From the NCBI GenBank assembly GCA_031556335.1, contig JAVBTE010000005.1, positions 1-9,558 on the forward strand: a stretch of 9,558 bases of DNA, read 5' to 3'. Source of the stretch: Limiplasma sp031556335 (GTDB lineage: Bacteria; Bacillota; Clostridia; Christensenellales; Aristaeellaceae). The notes below the pieces were generated by a model. That model saw only the letters and a list, made by a program, of their open reading frames with translations, was not told where the DNA came from and ran no database searches. Positions 1 to 5,512 of this stretch are shown piece by piece. Both the position numbers and the translations under genes were made by a program. Each line of letters starts with the position of its first letter. The first letter of the stretch is position 1.

Positions 1-1026
1 CACGCATTCGTCCGGATTGATGCCCTTGCTGGGCTCCTTGCCGGTGTATTTTTTCACGGCCTCCTGCACCGCCGGGATGCGGGTGCTGCCGCCCACCAGC
101 AGCACCTTGCTCAGGTCCGCCGCGCTGAGCCCCGCGTCGCCCATGGCCTGGCGCACCGGGCCCATGGTTGCCTCCACCAAAGACCGGGTCAAATCGTCGA
201 ACTTCGCCCGGGTCAGGGTCATTTCCAAATGCTTGGCCCCGGTCTTGTCCGAGGCCAGAAAGGGCAGGCTCACGCTGGCCGTGGTGGCCGCGCTCAGCTC
301 GAACTTAGCCTTATCCGCCGCTTCCCGCACCCGCTGCATGGCCACCGGGTCTTTGGTCAGGTCGATCTTTTCCTGCTTGCGAAACTCCGCCACCAGGTAG
401 TCCGCCACCCGCTGGTCAAAATCGTCTCCACCCAGGCGGTTGTTGCCCGCCGTGGCCAGCACTTCAATAATCTCCCGGTTGATGTCCAGCACCGATACGT
501 CAAAGGTGCCGCCCCCCAGGTCGTACACCATGATCTTTTGGGCCTGTTCCTTGTCCATGCCGTAGGCCAGGGCCGCCGCCGTGGGTTCGTTGATGATGCG
601 CAGCACATTCAGGCCGGCGATCTTTCCCGCGTCCTTGGTGGCCTGGCGTTGAGCGTCGCTGAAATACGCGGGCACGGTGACCACCGCGTCCGTCACCGCT
701 TCGCCCAAATAGCTCTCCGCATCCTGCTTCAGCTTTTGCAGGACCATGGCGGAAATCTCCTGGGGCGTGTAGGCCTTGCCGTCGACCTTCACCCGGTTGT
801 CTGTGCCCATTTCCCGCTTGATGGAGCTGATGGTGCAGGCGCTGTTGGTGACCGCCTGTCGTTTGGCCGCGCTGCCCACGATCCGCTCCCCGTCCTTTGA
901 AAAAGCCACCACCGACGGAGTGGTGCGCCCGCCTTCGGCGTTGGGGATCACCGCGGGCTGCCCGCCCTCCAAAATCGCTACGCAGGAATTGGTGGTACCC
1001 AGGTCGATCCCAATGGTTTTTGCCAT
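1..1026 (-). CDS. dnaK: Chaperone DnaK (Hsp70), N-terminal 342 residues, runs off the left edge
   Basis: Cytoplasmic ATP-dependent chaperone that binds exposed hydrophobic segments of unfolded proteins, working with DnaJ and GrpE. The visible part is almost all of the nucleotide-binding domain. The phosphate-1 loop GIDLGTTNS is at residues 6-14, the catalytic lysine is K70 in SSIKR, the second signature region INEPTAAALAYG is at 145-156, and GGGTFDVS is at 171-178; the frame is intact to the edge, where it reads KGINPDECV. Compared from memory with E. coli DnaK, the segment after K70 is about two dozen residues shorter, as in Gram-positive DnaK proteins. The ATG at 1024-1026 is preceded by GGAGG at 1035-1039. 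It is first in its transcription direction here: no grpE or hrcA lies upstream, only a divergent gene. Whether dnaJ follows cannot be seen. Identity is firm; whether this is the main or an extra dnaK is unknown. Confidence 0.97.
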   Translation of the reverse strand, partial: MAKTIGIDLGTTNSCVAILEGGQPAVIPNAEGGRTTPSVVAFSKDGERIVGSAAKRQAVTNSACTISSIKREMGTDNRVKVDGKAYTPQEISAMVLQKLKQDAESYLGEAVTDAVVTVPAYFSDAQRQATKDAGKIAGLNVLRIINEPTAAALAYGMDKEQAQKIMVYDLGGGTFDVSVLDINREIIEVLATAGNNRLGGDDFDQRVADYLVAEFRKQEKIDLTKDPVAMQRVREAADKAKFELSAATTASVSLPFLASDKTGAKHLEMTLTRAKFDDLTRSLVEATMGPVRQAMGDAGLSAADLSKVLLVGGSTRIPAVQEAVKKYTGKEPSKGINPDECV

Positions 1027-1122
1027 ACCTGTTCCTCCCGGCATCCGGTTTTGACGCTTTTTTCGCCAAAACAGGCGCGTCCTTCGGATATGACTATCAG
1101 AATAAACCTTGCAGATGGACAA

Positions 1123-1152
1123 TGTATAAACGAGTCATGAAGAATTCGTAAA
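1123..1152 (-). promoter_or_regulatory. Possible sigma-A promoter of dnaK
   Basis: On the minus strand TTTACG (1147-1152) and TATACA (1123-1128) are separated by 18 bp; each matches consensus at four of six positions. This would give a 5' leader of roughly 90 bases. The leader contains an imperfect hairpin (outer arms GACGC and GCGTC, inner GCC and GGC, 1063-1081). I see no CIRCE element (TTAGCACTC-N9-GAGTGCTAA) here. Weak call from motif matching only. Confidence 0.3.
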
Positions 1153-1172
1153 CTTTTGCGGTTTTCCCGCGA

Positions 1173-1202
1173 TTGACAGGGCCTTTTCCCCCATGCTACA
1201 CT
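1173..1202 (+). promoter_or_regulatory. Sigma-A promoter of the ATP-grasp gene pair
   Basis: A perfect TTGACA at 1173-1178 is followed after 18 bp by TACACT at 1197-1202, four of six matches to TATAAT. Transcription would start near 1209, giving a leader of about 35 bases before the ATG at 1243 with its AGGAGG at 1231-1236. Position and orientation fit the divergent arrangement with dnaK. Confidence 0.6.
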
Positions 1203-1242
1203 ATGTTTCAGCGAACTTTCCACGGCGAAAAGGAGGCGGCCC

Positions 1243-2115
1243 ATGCTGCGCGGACTTTTGGTGGTCAACGCCTTTTTGCGCACCACGAAGTTTGACGACA
1301 TTTATCATACCCTGCTGGAATCGGCGGACCTATGCGAAATCCGCTTGGACGTGATGACCAACGCCGAGCTTTGCTGCATTGTGGACACGGAGGCTTTCGA
1401 CGCCTCTCTGTTTGATTTTGTGCTGTTTTGGGACAAGGATGTGGCCCTGGCCCTGCAGCTGGAACAGCGGGGCCTGCCGGTGTTTAACAGCGCCCGAAGC
1501 ATCTGGCGCTGCGACGACAAGGGCCTTACCTATTTGACCCTGAAAAACAAAGGCATCCCCATGCCGGCCACCATTCTGGCCCCCAAAACCTTCCCCGCCG
1601 CCGGCTATCCGGACACAAGCTTTGTGGACGAGGCGGCCCGCGTCCTGGGCCTTCCCCTGGTGCTGAAAGAATGCTTTGGTTCCTTTGGGCAGCAGGTGTA
1701 TTTGCTCAGCGACGTGGAAAGCCTGCGGCAAAAGGTGATTTCCTTGCAAGGCACGCCGCTTTTGTTTCAGGCCCTGGAGCAGGCCAGCTTTGGCCGGGAC
1801 ATTCGCATCAACGTGGTGGGCGAAAAGGTGGTGGCCGCCATTTCCCGCCGCAGCGTGGACGGCGATTTCCGCAGCAACCTCACCCTGGGCGGCGCCATGG
1901 AGCCCTACACCCCCACCCCGGCGGAGGCCGCGCTGGCCATTCAGGCCACCCGGGAGCTTGGGCTGCACTTCGCCGGGGTGGACGTGCTGTTTGGGGCCCA
2001 CGGCCCGGTGCTTTGCGAGGTGAACAGCAACGCCCATTTCAAAACCACCCTGGCCTGCACCGGGGTCAACATGGCCACGGAAATTCTGCGCCACATCGCG
2101 GGCCTTTTGAGGTAA
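1243..2115 (+). CDS. RimK-like ATP-grasp ligase (first of pair)
   Basis: Predicted cytoplasmic carboxylate-amine ligase that uses ATP to form an acyl phosphate and join it to an amine; substrates unknown. It is 290 residues, the normal length for RimK and LysX-type proteins. Residues 1-95 form the variable N-terminal domain. The ATP-grasp fold follows: lysine in VLKECFGSFGQQVYLL (140-155, with the glycine-rich loop), then GRDIRINVVGEKVVAAISRRS (184-204) and the SNLTLGG loop (211-217), both very RimK-like. Metal ligands are D247 in GVDVL and E259/N261 in CEVNSN. All key residues appear present. The start has AGGAGG six bases upstream. It is followed after 4 bases by a second ATP-grasp gene, so the two are surely co-transcribed. 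It could be a peptide ligase, a glutamate ligase or an amino-sugar acylating ligase; nothing in the sequence decides. Family call firm, function open. Confidence 0.88.
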   Translation: MLRGLLVVNAFLRTTKFDDIYHTLLESADLCEIRLDVMTNAELCCIVDTEAFDASLFDFVLFWDKDVALALQLEQRGLPVFNSARSIWRCDDKGLTYLTLKNKGIPMPATILAPKTFPAAGYPDTSFVDEAARVLGLPLVLKECFGSFGQQVYLLSDVESLRQKVISLQGTPLLFQALEQASFGRDIRINVVGEKVVAAISRRSVDGDFRSNLTLGGAMEPYTPTPAEAALAIQATRELGLHFAGVDVLFGAHGPVLCEVNSNAHFKTTLACTGVNMATEILRHIAGLLR

Positions 2116-2119
2116 CCTG

Positions 2120-2995
2120 ATGAAAACCATGTCTTGCTGGCTTTTGTATAGCGATCCGGACCATGAGGTGAACCGCGCCTTTGCTTCCTTTTTCGTTGAA
2201 GAGGGCAAGCGGCGCGGTTTTGCCATTCGCCCGGTGTTGCTGTCGGAGCTGCGCCTTTCCATGGACGACGACAACCGGCCCCGCGCATGCCTTGCGGATG
2301 GCGCTCCCCCGCCGGAGCTGGTCATCTCCCGCCAGCGGGACCCCTTCATCAGCCGGCATTTTGAGGCCATGGGCATCCCCGTGTTCAACAACGCCAAGGT
2401 TTGCGCCCTTTGCAACGACAAGCGGGAAACCAGGCGCTTTCTGCAGGGGCTTCCCATGCTGCCCAGCGCCTTTCCCCTGCCGGGGCAAACAGGTCCTTCT
2501 CCCGGCACGGCCTATCCCCTGGTGTTGAAACCCGCGTTCAGCCACGGCGGCGACCGGGTTTTTTGGGTCAATGACAAGGCCCAGTGGCAGGAGGCCGCCG
2601 GGCAAATCGCCCCGGAGCCCTTGGTGGAGGAACAGGCGGCGGACCAGCCCGGGCTGGACCTGCGGGTGTATGTGGTGTTTGGCCAAATCGTGGCAGGGGT
2701 ATTGCGCCAGGCCAAAAGCGGCTTTCTCAGCAATTTCAAACAGGGCGGGCATGTGTCCCTGCATGCCCTGACCCAAACGGAAACCGCGCTGGCCCGGGAG
2801 GCCGTCGCGCGCTTTGCGGAGGCGGGCGCGCCCCTGGCCTTTGCCGGGATCGATTTTCTCTATCACAAAGGCCAGCCCGTGCTCAGCGAGGTGGAGGACG
2901 TGGTGGGAAGCCGCATGCTTTATGAGGTCAGCGATATCAACATCGTAGGCCTATACCTGGACGGGTTGCAGGAGCGGTTCCTGCCCCACATATGA
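2120..2995 (+). CDS. RimK-like ATP-grasp ligase (second of pair, divergent metal site)
   Basis: A second ATP-grasp protein of 291 residues, clearly different from its neighbour. Visible elements are NAKVCALCNDKRETRRFL (91-108), where RimK proteins carry the N-x-DK-x-x-T pattern, K137 in LVLKP, a glycine loop SHGGDRVF (141-148), the hinge VEEQ (169-172), GLDLRVYVVFGQIVAGVLRQ (178-197) and D245 in GIDFL. The usual E-x-N metal motif reads E257-V-E259, followed by DVVGSRMLY, so the asparagine ligand is replaced by glutamate. I recall the EDVVG-RMLY ending in clostridial ATP-grasp proteins, which suggests a genuine subfamily rather than decay, but I cannot verify it here. GAGG at 2109-2112 overlaps the preceding stop region and lies 7 bases before the ATG, pointing to coupled translation. 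The pair may act in sequence or as a heteromer. Substrate unknown. Confidence 0.83.
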   Translation: MKTMSCWLLYSDPDHEVNRAFASFFVEEGKRRGFAIRPVLLSELRLSMDDDNRPRACLADGAPPPELVISRQRDPFISRHFEAMGIPVFNNAKVCALCNDKRETRRFLQGLPMLPSAFPLPGQTGPSPGTAYPLVLKPAFSHGGDRVFWVNDKAQWQEAAGQIAPEPLVEEQAADQPGLDLRVYVVFGQIVAGVLRQAKSGFLSNFKQGGHVSLHALTQTETALAREAVARFAEAGAPLAFAGIDFLYHKGQPVLSEVEDVVGSRMLYEVSDINIVGLYLDGLQERFLPHI

Positions 2996-3020
2996 CAGAC
3001 CCCGCAATGTGTGGTATAAT
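2992..3020 (+). promoter_or_regulatory. Strong sigma-A promoter of wecE, overlapping the upstream stop codon
   Basis: ATGACA at 2992-2997 (five of six matches to TTGACA) is followed after exactly 17 bp by a perfect TATAAT at 3015-3020, with a TG three bases upstream of the -10 region. The -35 box includes the TGA stop (2993-2995) of the second ATP-grasp gene. Transcription would start near 3027, leaving about 35 bases before the wecE ATG. This allows wecE to be made independently of the ligases, although read-through is also possible because no terminator lies between them. Confidence 0.75.
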
Positions 3021-3061
3021 CGCAACAGGTTTTTGAAACCGAAGAAATCGGAGGCAAATGC

Positions 3062-4189
3062 ATGATCCCCTTTAACATCCCCCCTTTTGTTCCCGAATGT
3101 GAAACCTATCTTCATGAGGTTGTTCTAAAGCGGAAAATTTGCGGTGACGGCGAATTTACGAGGCGCGTCAGCGCCTGTTTGGAAGGCATGACCGGCGCGC
3201 CCAAGGCGCTTTTAACCACCTCCTGCACCTCCGCGCTGGAAATGGCGGCCCTGCTTTTGAATATCCAGCCCGGCGACGAGGTCATTATGCCTTCCTTTAC
3301 CTTTGTCAGCACCGCCAACGCCTTTGCCCTCCGGGGCGCCACCATTGTTTTTGTGGACATTGACCCGGTCACCATGAACCTGGACCCGGAATGCGTTCGC
3401 GCCGCCATCACCCCCCGCACCAAGGCCATTGTGCCTGTGCACTACGCGGGCATTTGCTGCGATATGGACGCCCTCCAGACCATCGCCACTAAGCATGGCC
3501 TTGCCATGGTGGAAGACGCGGCCCAGGCGGTTACCAGCACCTACAAAGGGCGGCAGGCCGGAACCCTTTCGGACATCGGCTGCTTCAGCTTCCACGAAAC
3601 CAAAAATTTCAGCATGGGCGAGGGCGGCGCGGCCATTCTCAATCATCCTGAATTCATTGAACGGGCGGAGATCCTCCGGGAAAAGGGCACGGACCGCAGC
3701 CGGTTTTTTCGGGGCCAGGTGGACAAATATACCTGGGTGGACATCGGCTCCTCCTTTTTGCCCAGCGAACTGAACGCCGCCTATTTGCTGGCCCAGCTGG
3801 AGCGGCACCAGGACATTACCAGGGCCCGCATGGCCCGCTGGAACCAGTACCAGGAGGCCTTCCAGCCCCTGGCGCGGGAAGGCCGCATCGATGTGATGCA
3901 AATTCCAGAAGGCCGCACCCACAACGCCCATATGTACTACCTAAAAGCCAGGGACCTCGACGAGCGCACCGCCCTCATCTCTCTGCTGAAAGAGCGGGAC
4001 ATTCTGGCTGTTTTCCATTACATTCCCCTGCATTCCGCTCAGGCGGGGCTGAAATATGGCCGCTTCCACGGGGAGGACCGCCATACCACCCGGGAAAGCG
4101 AGCGGCTGGTTCGCCTGCCCCTGTACCTGGAACTGACGGAAGGCGAATGCGCCAAGGTGATCGACGCGGTGCAGGCGTTTTACCGGTAA
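3062..4189 (+). CDS. wecE: dTDP-4-amino-4,6-dideoxygalactose transaminase (WecE/RffA type)
   Basis: PLP-dependent sugar aminotransferase of the DegT/DnrJ/EryC1 family. E. coli WecE (RffA) transfers an amino group from glutamate to dTDP-4-keto-6-deoxyglucose, giving dTDP-Fuc4N for enterobacterial common antigen. The match is close along the whole length (375 residues versus about 376): MIPFN at the start, CGDGEFTRR (27-35), LNIQPGDEVIMPS (66-78), FVSTANAF (81-88), VPVHYAGI (124-131), EDAAQ (151-155, D152 contacting the PLP pyridine nitrogen), FHETKN with Schiff-base lysine K181, REKGTDRSRFFRGQVDKYTW (207-226) and AVFHYIPLHSAQ near residues 315-326. GGAGG at 3050-3054 fixes the ATG at 3062; an earlier ATG at 3058 is out of frame. 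No rmlA/rmlB-type gene is in view, so the nucleotide-sugar substrate must be made elsewhere. Reaction class is firm; exact sugar is inferred from similarity. Confidence 0.93.
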   Translation: MIPFNIPPFVPECETYLHEVVLKRKICGDGEFTRRVSACLEGMTGAPKALLTTSCTSALEMAALLLNIQPGDEVIMPSFTFVSTANAFALRGATIVFVDIDPVTMNLDPECVRAAITPRTKAIVPVHYAGICCDMDALQTIATKHGLAMVEDAAQAVTSTYKGRQAGTLSDIGCFSFHETKNFSMGEGGAAILNHPEFIERAEILREKGTDRSRFFRGQVDKYTWVDIGSSFLPSELNAAYLLAQLERHQDITRARMARWNQYQEAFQPLAREGRIDVMQIPEGRTHNAHMYYLKARDLDERTALISLLKERDILAVFHYIPLHSAQAGLKYGRFHGEDRHTTRESERLVRLPLYLELTEGECAKVIDAVQAFYR

Positions 4190-4226
4190 AGGATGGACAG
4201 ATAAAGGATTGACCGGTACAGAATTG

Positions 4227-4273
4227 AAAAAAACGCCCGGAACGGCTTTGCTTAAAGCGGTTTCGGGCGTTTT
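4227..4273. terminator. Bidirectional rho-independent terminator between wecE and the XRE-S24 gene
   Basis: Arms 4230-4239 (AAAACGCCCG) and 4264-4273 (CGGGCGTTTT) pair perfectly and continue inward through AAC/GTT and GCTTT/AAAGC with a single G-G mismatch and a four-base loop (4250-4253). Four T residues follow on the plus strand and a run of seven (4227-4233) on the minus strand, so it can stop transcription from both converging units. Confidence 0.9.
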
Positions 4274-4347
4274 GATGTCTTGATGTTTTGCGGGGTTGTT
4301 TTTTATATTCTTTGTTTTTGCATACCTGTTTTGCTTATCACTGCCCG

Positions 4348-4992
4348 CTAATTGACATTGCCAATAAACGCCACGGCTTTGCCCAGTACCTGCACCATGC
4401 GGGTTTCGTCCTCCCCGCCGATGATGATGGGCTTGTATTTGGGGTTCTCCGCCTGCAGCATGGTCATGCCGCCGGGCAAATAGCGCACGCGCTTGAGCGT
4501 GGCGTCGTCGTCCAGAATCACGGCGGCCACCTCGCCGTCGTTTACCGCCTGTTGCTTTCGGATAAAAACGATGTACCCATCCTGAATGCCGATGCCGGCC
4601 ATGCTGTCGCCCCGGGCGCGCAGGGCAAAGTCCGCCTTGATGCCCGCGCCCATCTCCACATAGCCTTCAAAATTTTCCTGGGCAAAGGTGGGCAGGCCGC
4701 ACTGAATGTCTCCCAGCAGCGGCACCCTGGCGCTGTCCACGGGCATCAGGCCCAGCCCGGCCCCGGCGGCGCTTTGCTCCGAGGTAAGCTCGGCCAGGGA
4801 AACGCCCAAAAACGTGGCCAGCTTTTGCATGGCGTCCACCCGTGGATACTTTTTGCCCCGCACCCAGTCGGATACAGTGGAGGCGGTCACTTTCAGCGTA
4901 GACACGATTTGCGCCTGGTCCACATCCCGGGCGCGCATCAGCTTTTTCAAATTCTGGCAGAAAACCTCACGAGGGTTTCCCTGGTTTTCCAT
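4348..4992 (-). CDS. XRE-family HTH repressor with LexA-like S24 self-cleavage domain
   Basis: Predicted DNA-binding repressor of 214 residues that inactivates itself by cleavage, as LexA, phage CI and HdiR do when RecA filaments form. Residues 11-70 are an XRE/CI-type helix-turn-helix (QAQIVSTLKVTASTVSDWVRG), not the winged helix of LexA. The linker is 71-88. The S24 domain follows, with cleavage site Cys98-Gly99 in LLGDIQCGLP, catalytic serine S130 in GDSM and lysine K167 in TLKRV; all three are in place. The ATG at 4990-4992 has GGAGG eight bases upstream (5001-5005). An in-frame start at 5055 would place its first 21 codons over the promoter and is rejected. It is divergent from a 58-codon ORF and shares palindromic sites with it, implying autoregulation. 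RecA dependence is inferred from the family. A prophage-derived repressor is possible, but no other phage gene is in view. Confidence 0.9.
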   Translation of the reverse strand: MENQGNPREVFCQNLKKLMRARDVDQAQIVSTLKVTASTVSDWVRGKKYPRVDAMQKLATFLGVSLAELTSEQSAAGAGLGLMPVDSARVPLLGDIQCGLPTFAQENFEGYVEMGAGIKADFALRARGDSMAGIGIQDGYIVFIRKQQAVNDGEVAAVILDDDATLKRVRYLPGGMTMLQAENPKYKPIIIGGEDETRMVQVLGKAVAFIGNVN

Positions 4993-5026
4993 CGCTTTTC
5001 CCTCCTTTGGAATCATCCGCAACCCC

Positions 5027-5055
5027 ACTATACGCCCAAAGCGAAAATTTGTCAA
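5027..5055 (-). promoter_or_regulatory. Promoter of the XRE-S24 repressor gene
   Basis: On the minus strand a perfect TTGACA (5050-5055) is followed after exactly 17 bp by TATAGT (5027-5032, five of six). The start of transcription would be near 5020, giving a leader of about 28 bases. The spacer contains an operator-like palindrome, so the repressor should shut off its own synthesis. Confidence 0.85.
5031..5045. promoter_or_regulatory. Operator-like site O2 in the repressor gene's promoter
   Basis: On the minus strand this reads TTCGCTTTGGGCGTA. It matches the perfect palindrome at 5091-5105 at 12 of 15 positions, with one intact half-site. It lies between and partly over the -10 box of the repressor promoter. 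The role as operator is inferred from similarity and position. Confidence 0.65.
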
Positions 5056-5071
5056 CTTTTAGAAAAAATTT

Positions 5072-5086
5072 TACGCTTTATGCTTG
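5072..5086. promoter_or_regulatory. Possible degenerate third operator O3
   Basis: TACGCTTTATGCTTG matches the perfect palindrome at 10 of 15 positions, keeping the CGCTTTA core. Its centre is 19 bp from that of O1 and 41 bp from that of O2, and it runs into the -35 box of the rightward promoter. The match could be chance. Confidence 0.35.
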
Positions 5087-5112
5087 ACATTTCGCTTTAA
5101 GCGAATTATAAT
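5084..5112 (+). promoter_or_regulatory. Perfect consensus promoter of the 58-codon microprotein gene
   Basis: TTGACA at 5084-5089 and TATAAT at 5107-5112 match consensus at all twelve positions with the optimal 17-bp spacer. Transcription would start near 5119. So strong a promoter needs tight repression if the product is harmful, and the spacer indeed holds a perfect palindrome. Confidence 0.9.
5091..5105. promoter_or_regulatory. Perfect palindromic operator O1 inside the promoter spacer
   Basis: TTCGCTT-T-AAGCGAA is a perfect 7-bp inverted repeat around one central base. It fills the spacer of the rightward promoter almost completely, so a bound dimer would exclude RNA polymerase. A related site sits in the divergent repressor promoter, which makes the XRE-S24 protein the natural candidate to bind both. 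Confidence 0.8.
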
Positions 5113-5163
5113 ACAAACAGTTCCAAACGTACTTCAGAAAGCAACGGCAAAGGAGCAAGCACT

Positions 5164-5340
5164 ATGCGGCATCAAAAGCGCGGCACGCTCACCCTTTTCC
5201 TGATTACCTGCATCGCCATGGTCATGATTTTGTCTTTCGGTTTTTCAGCCGCTCTCACCGCCGATCAGTGCGAAGTGGTCAACGTCAAAAGCGAATATGC
5301 CCAAATCATTCGTTCCGCAAAAGCCTTCGCGGCCCGTTAA
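5164..5340 (+). CDS. 58-residue single-helix membrane or secreted microprotein
   Basis: I do not recognise this protein. It has a basic N terminus (MRHQKRG), a hydrophobic stretch at residues 8-31 that can span the membrane once, and a short polar tail of about 27 residues with one cysteine (C36) and several basic residues. The helix could also be a signal peptide, with a possible cleavage after LTA at 31-33. AAAGGAG at 5149-5155 lies eight bases before the ATG, the promoter is perfect, and a terminator follows 15 bases after the stop, so it is a complete one-gene unit. It faces a LexA-like repressor and carries its operator. SOS-induced division inhibitors such as YneA, SidA and DivS are also small membrane proteins encoded near or under LexA, but there is no LysM domain here and no sequence similarity I can see. 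A toxin-like role is the alternative. That it is a gene is likely; its function is a guess. Confidence 0.78.
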   Translation: MRHQKRGTLTLFLITCIAMVMILSFGFSAALTADQCEVVNVKSEYAQIIRSAKAFAAR

Positions 5341-5355
5341 GTTCTTGCCATACGG

Positions 5356-5394
5356 AAAAGCCGCCTGAGCGGTTTTTCGCTTCAGGCGGCTTTT
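5356..5394. terminator. Hairpin terminator after the microprotein gene, probably bidirectional
   Basis: Arms 5356-5368 (AAAAGCCGCCTGA) and 5382-5394 (TCAGGCGGCTTTT) pair over 13 bp, with a short inner GCG/CGC stem in the loop. The T-run is four long on each strand, so it can also end transcripts of the rubredoxin operon coming from the right. Confidence 0.85.
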
Positions 5395-5413
5395 GCGACA
5401 CTTGCTTTTTCTT

Positions 5414-5489
5414 TTCACCGCGCACCGCGGTGAAATATGGGTTCAGGGCAAAGCCCTGACCGGGGAGCTTGAGGGGTGGAACCCCTCAA
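5414..5489. repeat. Cluster of three perfect hairpins, possible dispersed repeat element
   Basis: Three inverted repeats follow one another. The first is 5414-5434, TTCACCGCG/CGCGGTGAA with loop CAC. The second is 5443-5459, TCAGGGC/GCCCTGA with loop AAA. The third is 5469-5489, TTGAGGGGT/ACCCCTCAA with loop GGA. All stems are perfect (9, 7 and 9 bp) and all loops are three bases. They are spaced by 8-9 bases in the non-coding gap between two converging genes. Intergenic GC-rich elements of this look are often repeated in clostridial genomes, but copy number cannot be judged from one window. They might act as a transcription barrier or protect 3' ends. Confidence 0.6.
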
Positions 5490-5512
5490 CGTACCCTGTC
5501 CCCCGTTCCCCT

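Noticed and set aside
1027..1242. CIRCE element or other HrcA site upstream of dnaK
   Set aside because: I looked for TTAGCACTC-N9-GAGTGCTAA and found no acceptable match in the intergenic region.
1330..2866. Long open frames on the minus strand across the ATP-grasp genes (392 and 266 codons)
   Set aside because: They are antisense to two well-supported enzymes in GC-rich DNA, have low-complexity composition and no recognisable motifs.
3212..3931. 239-codon minus-strand frame over wecE
   Set aside because: Shadow of wecE, which matches its family over its full length; no start signal.
4993..5055. Upstream in-frame start that would lengthen the XRE-S24 protein by 21 residues
   Set aside because: The extra codons cover the -10 box, the spacer and the -35 box of its own promoter, and the downstream ATG has a GGAGG at ideal distance.
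4288..5100. 270-codon plus-strand frame opposite the repressor
   Set aside because: Antisense to a gene with intact HTH and S24 motifs, and it would run through both promoters.
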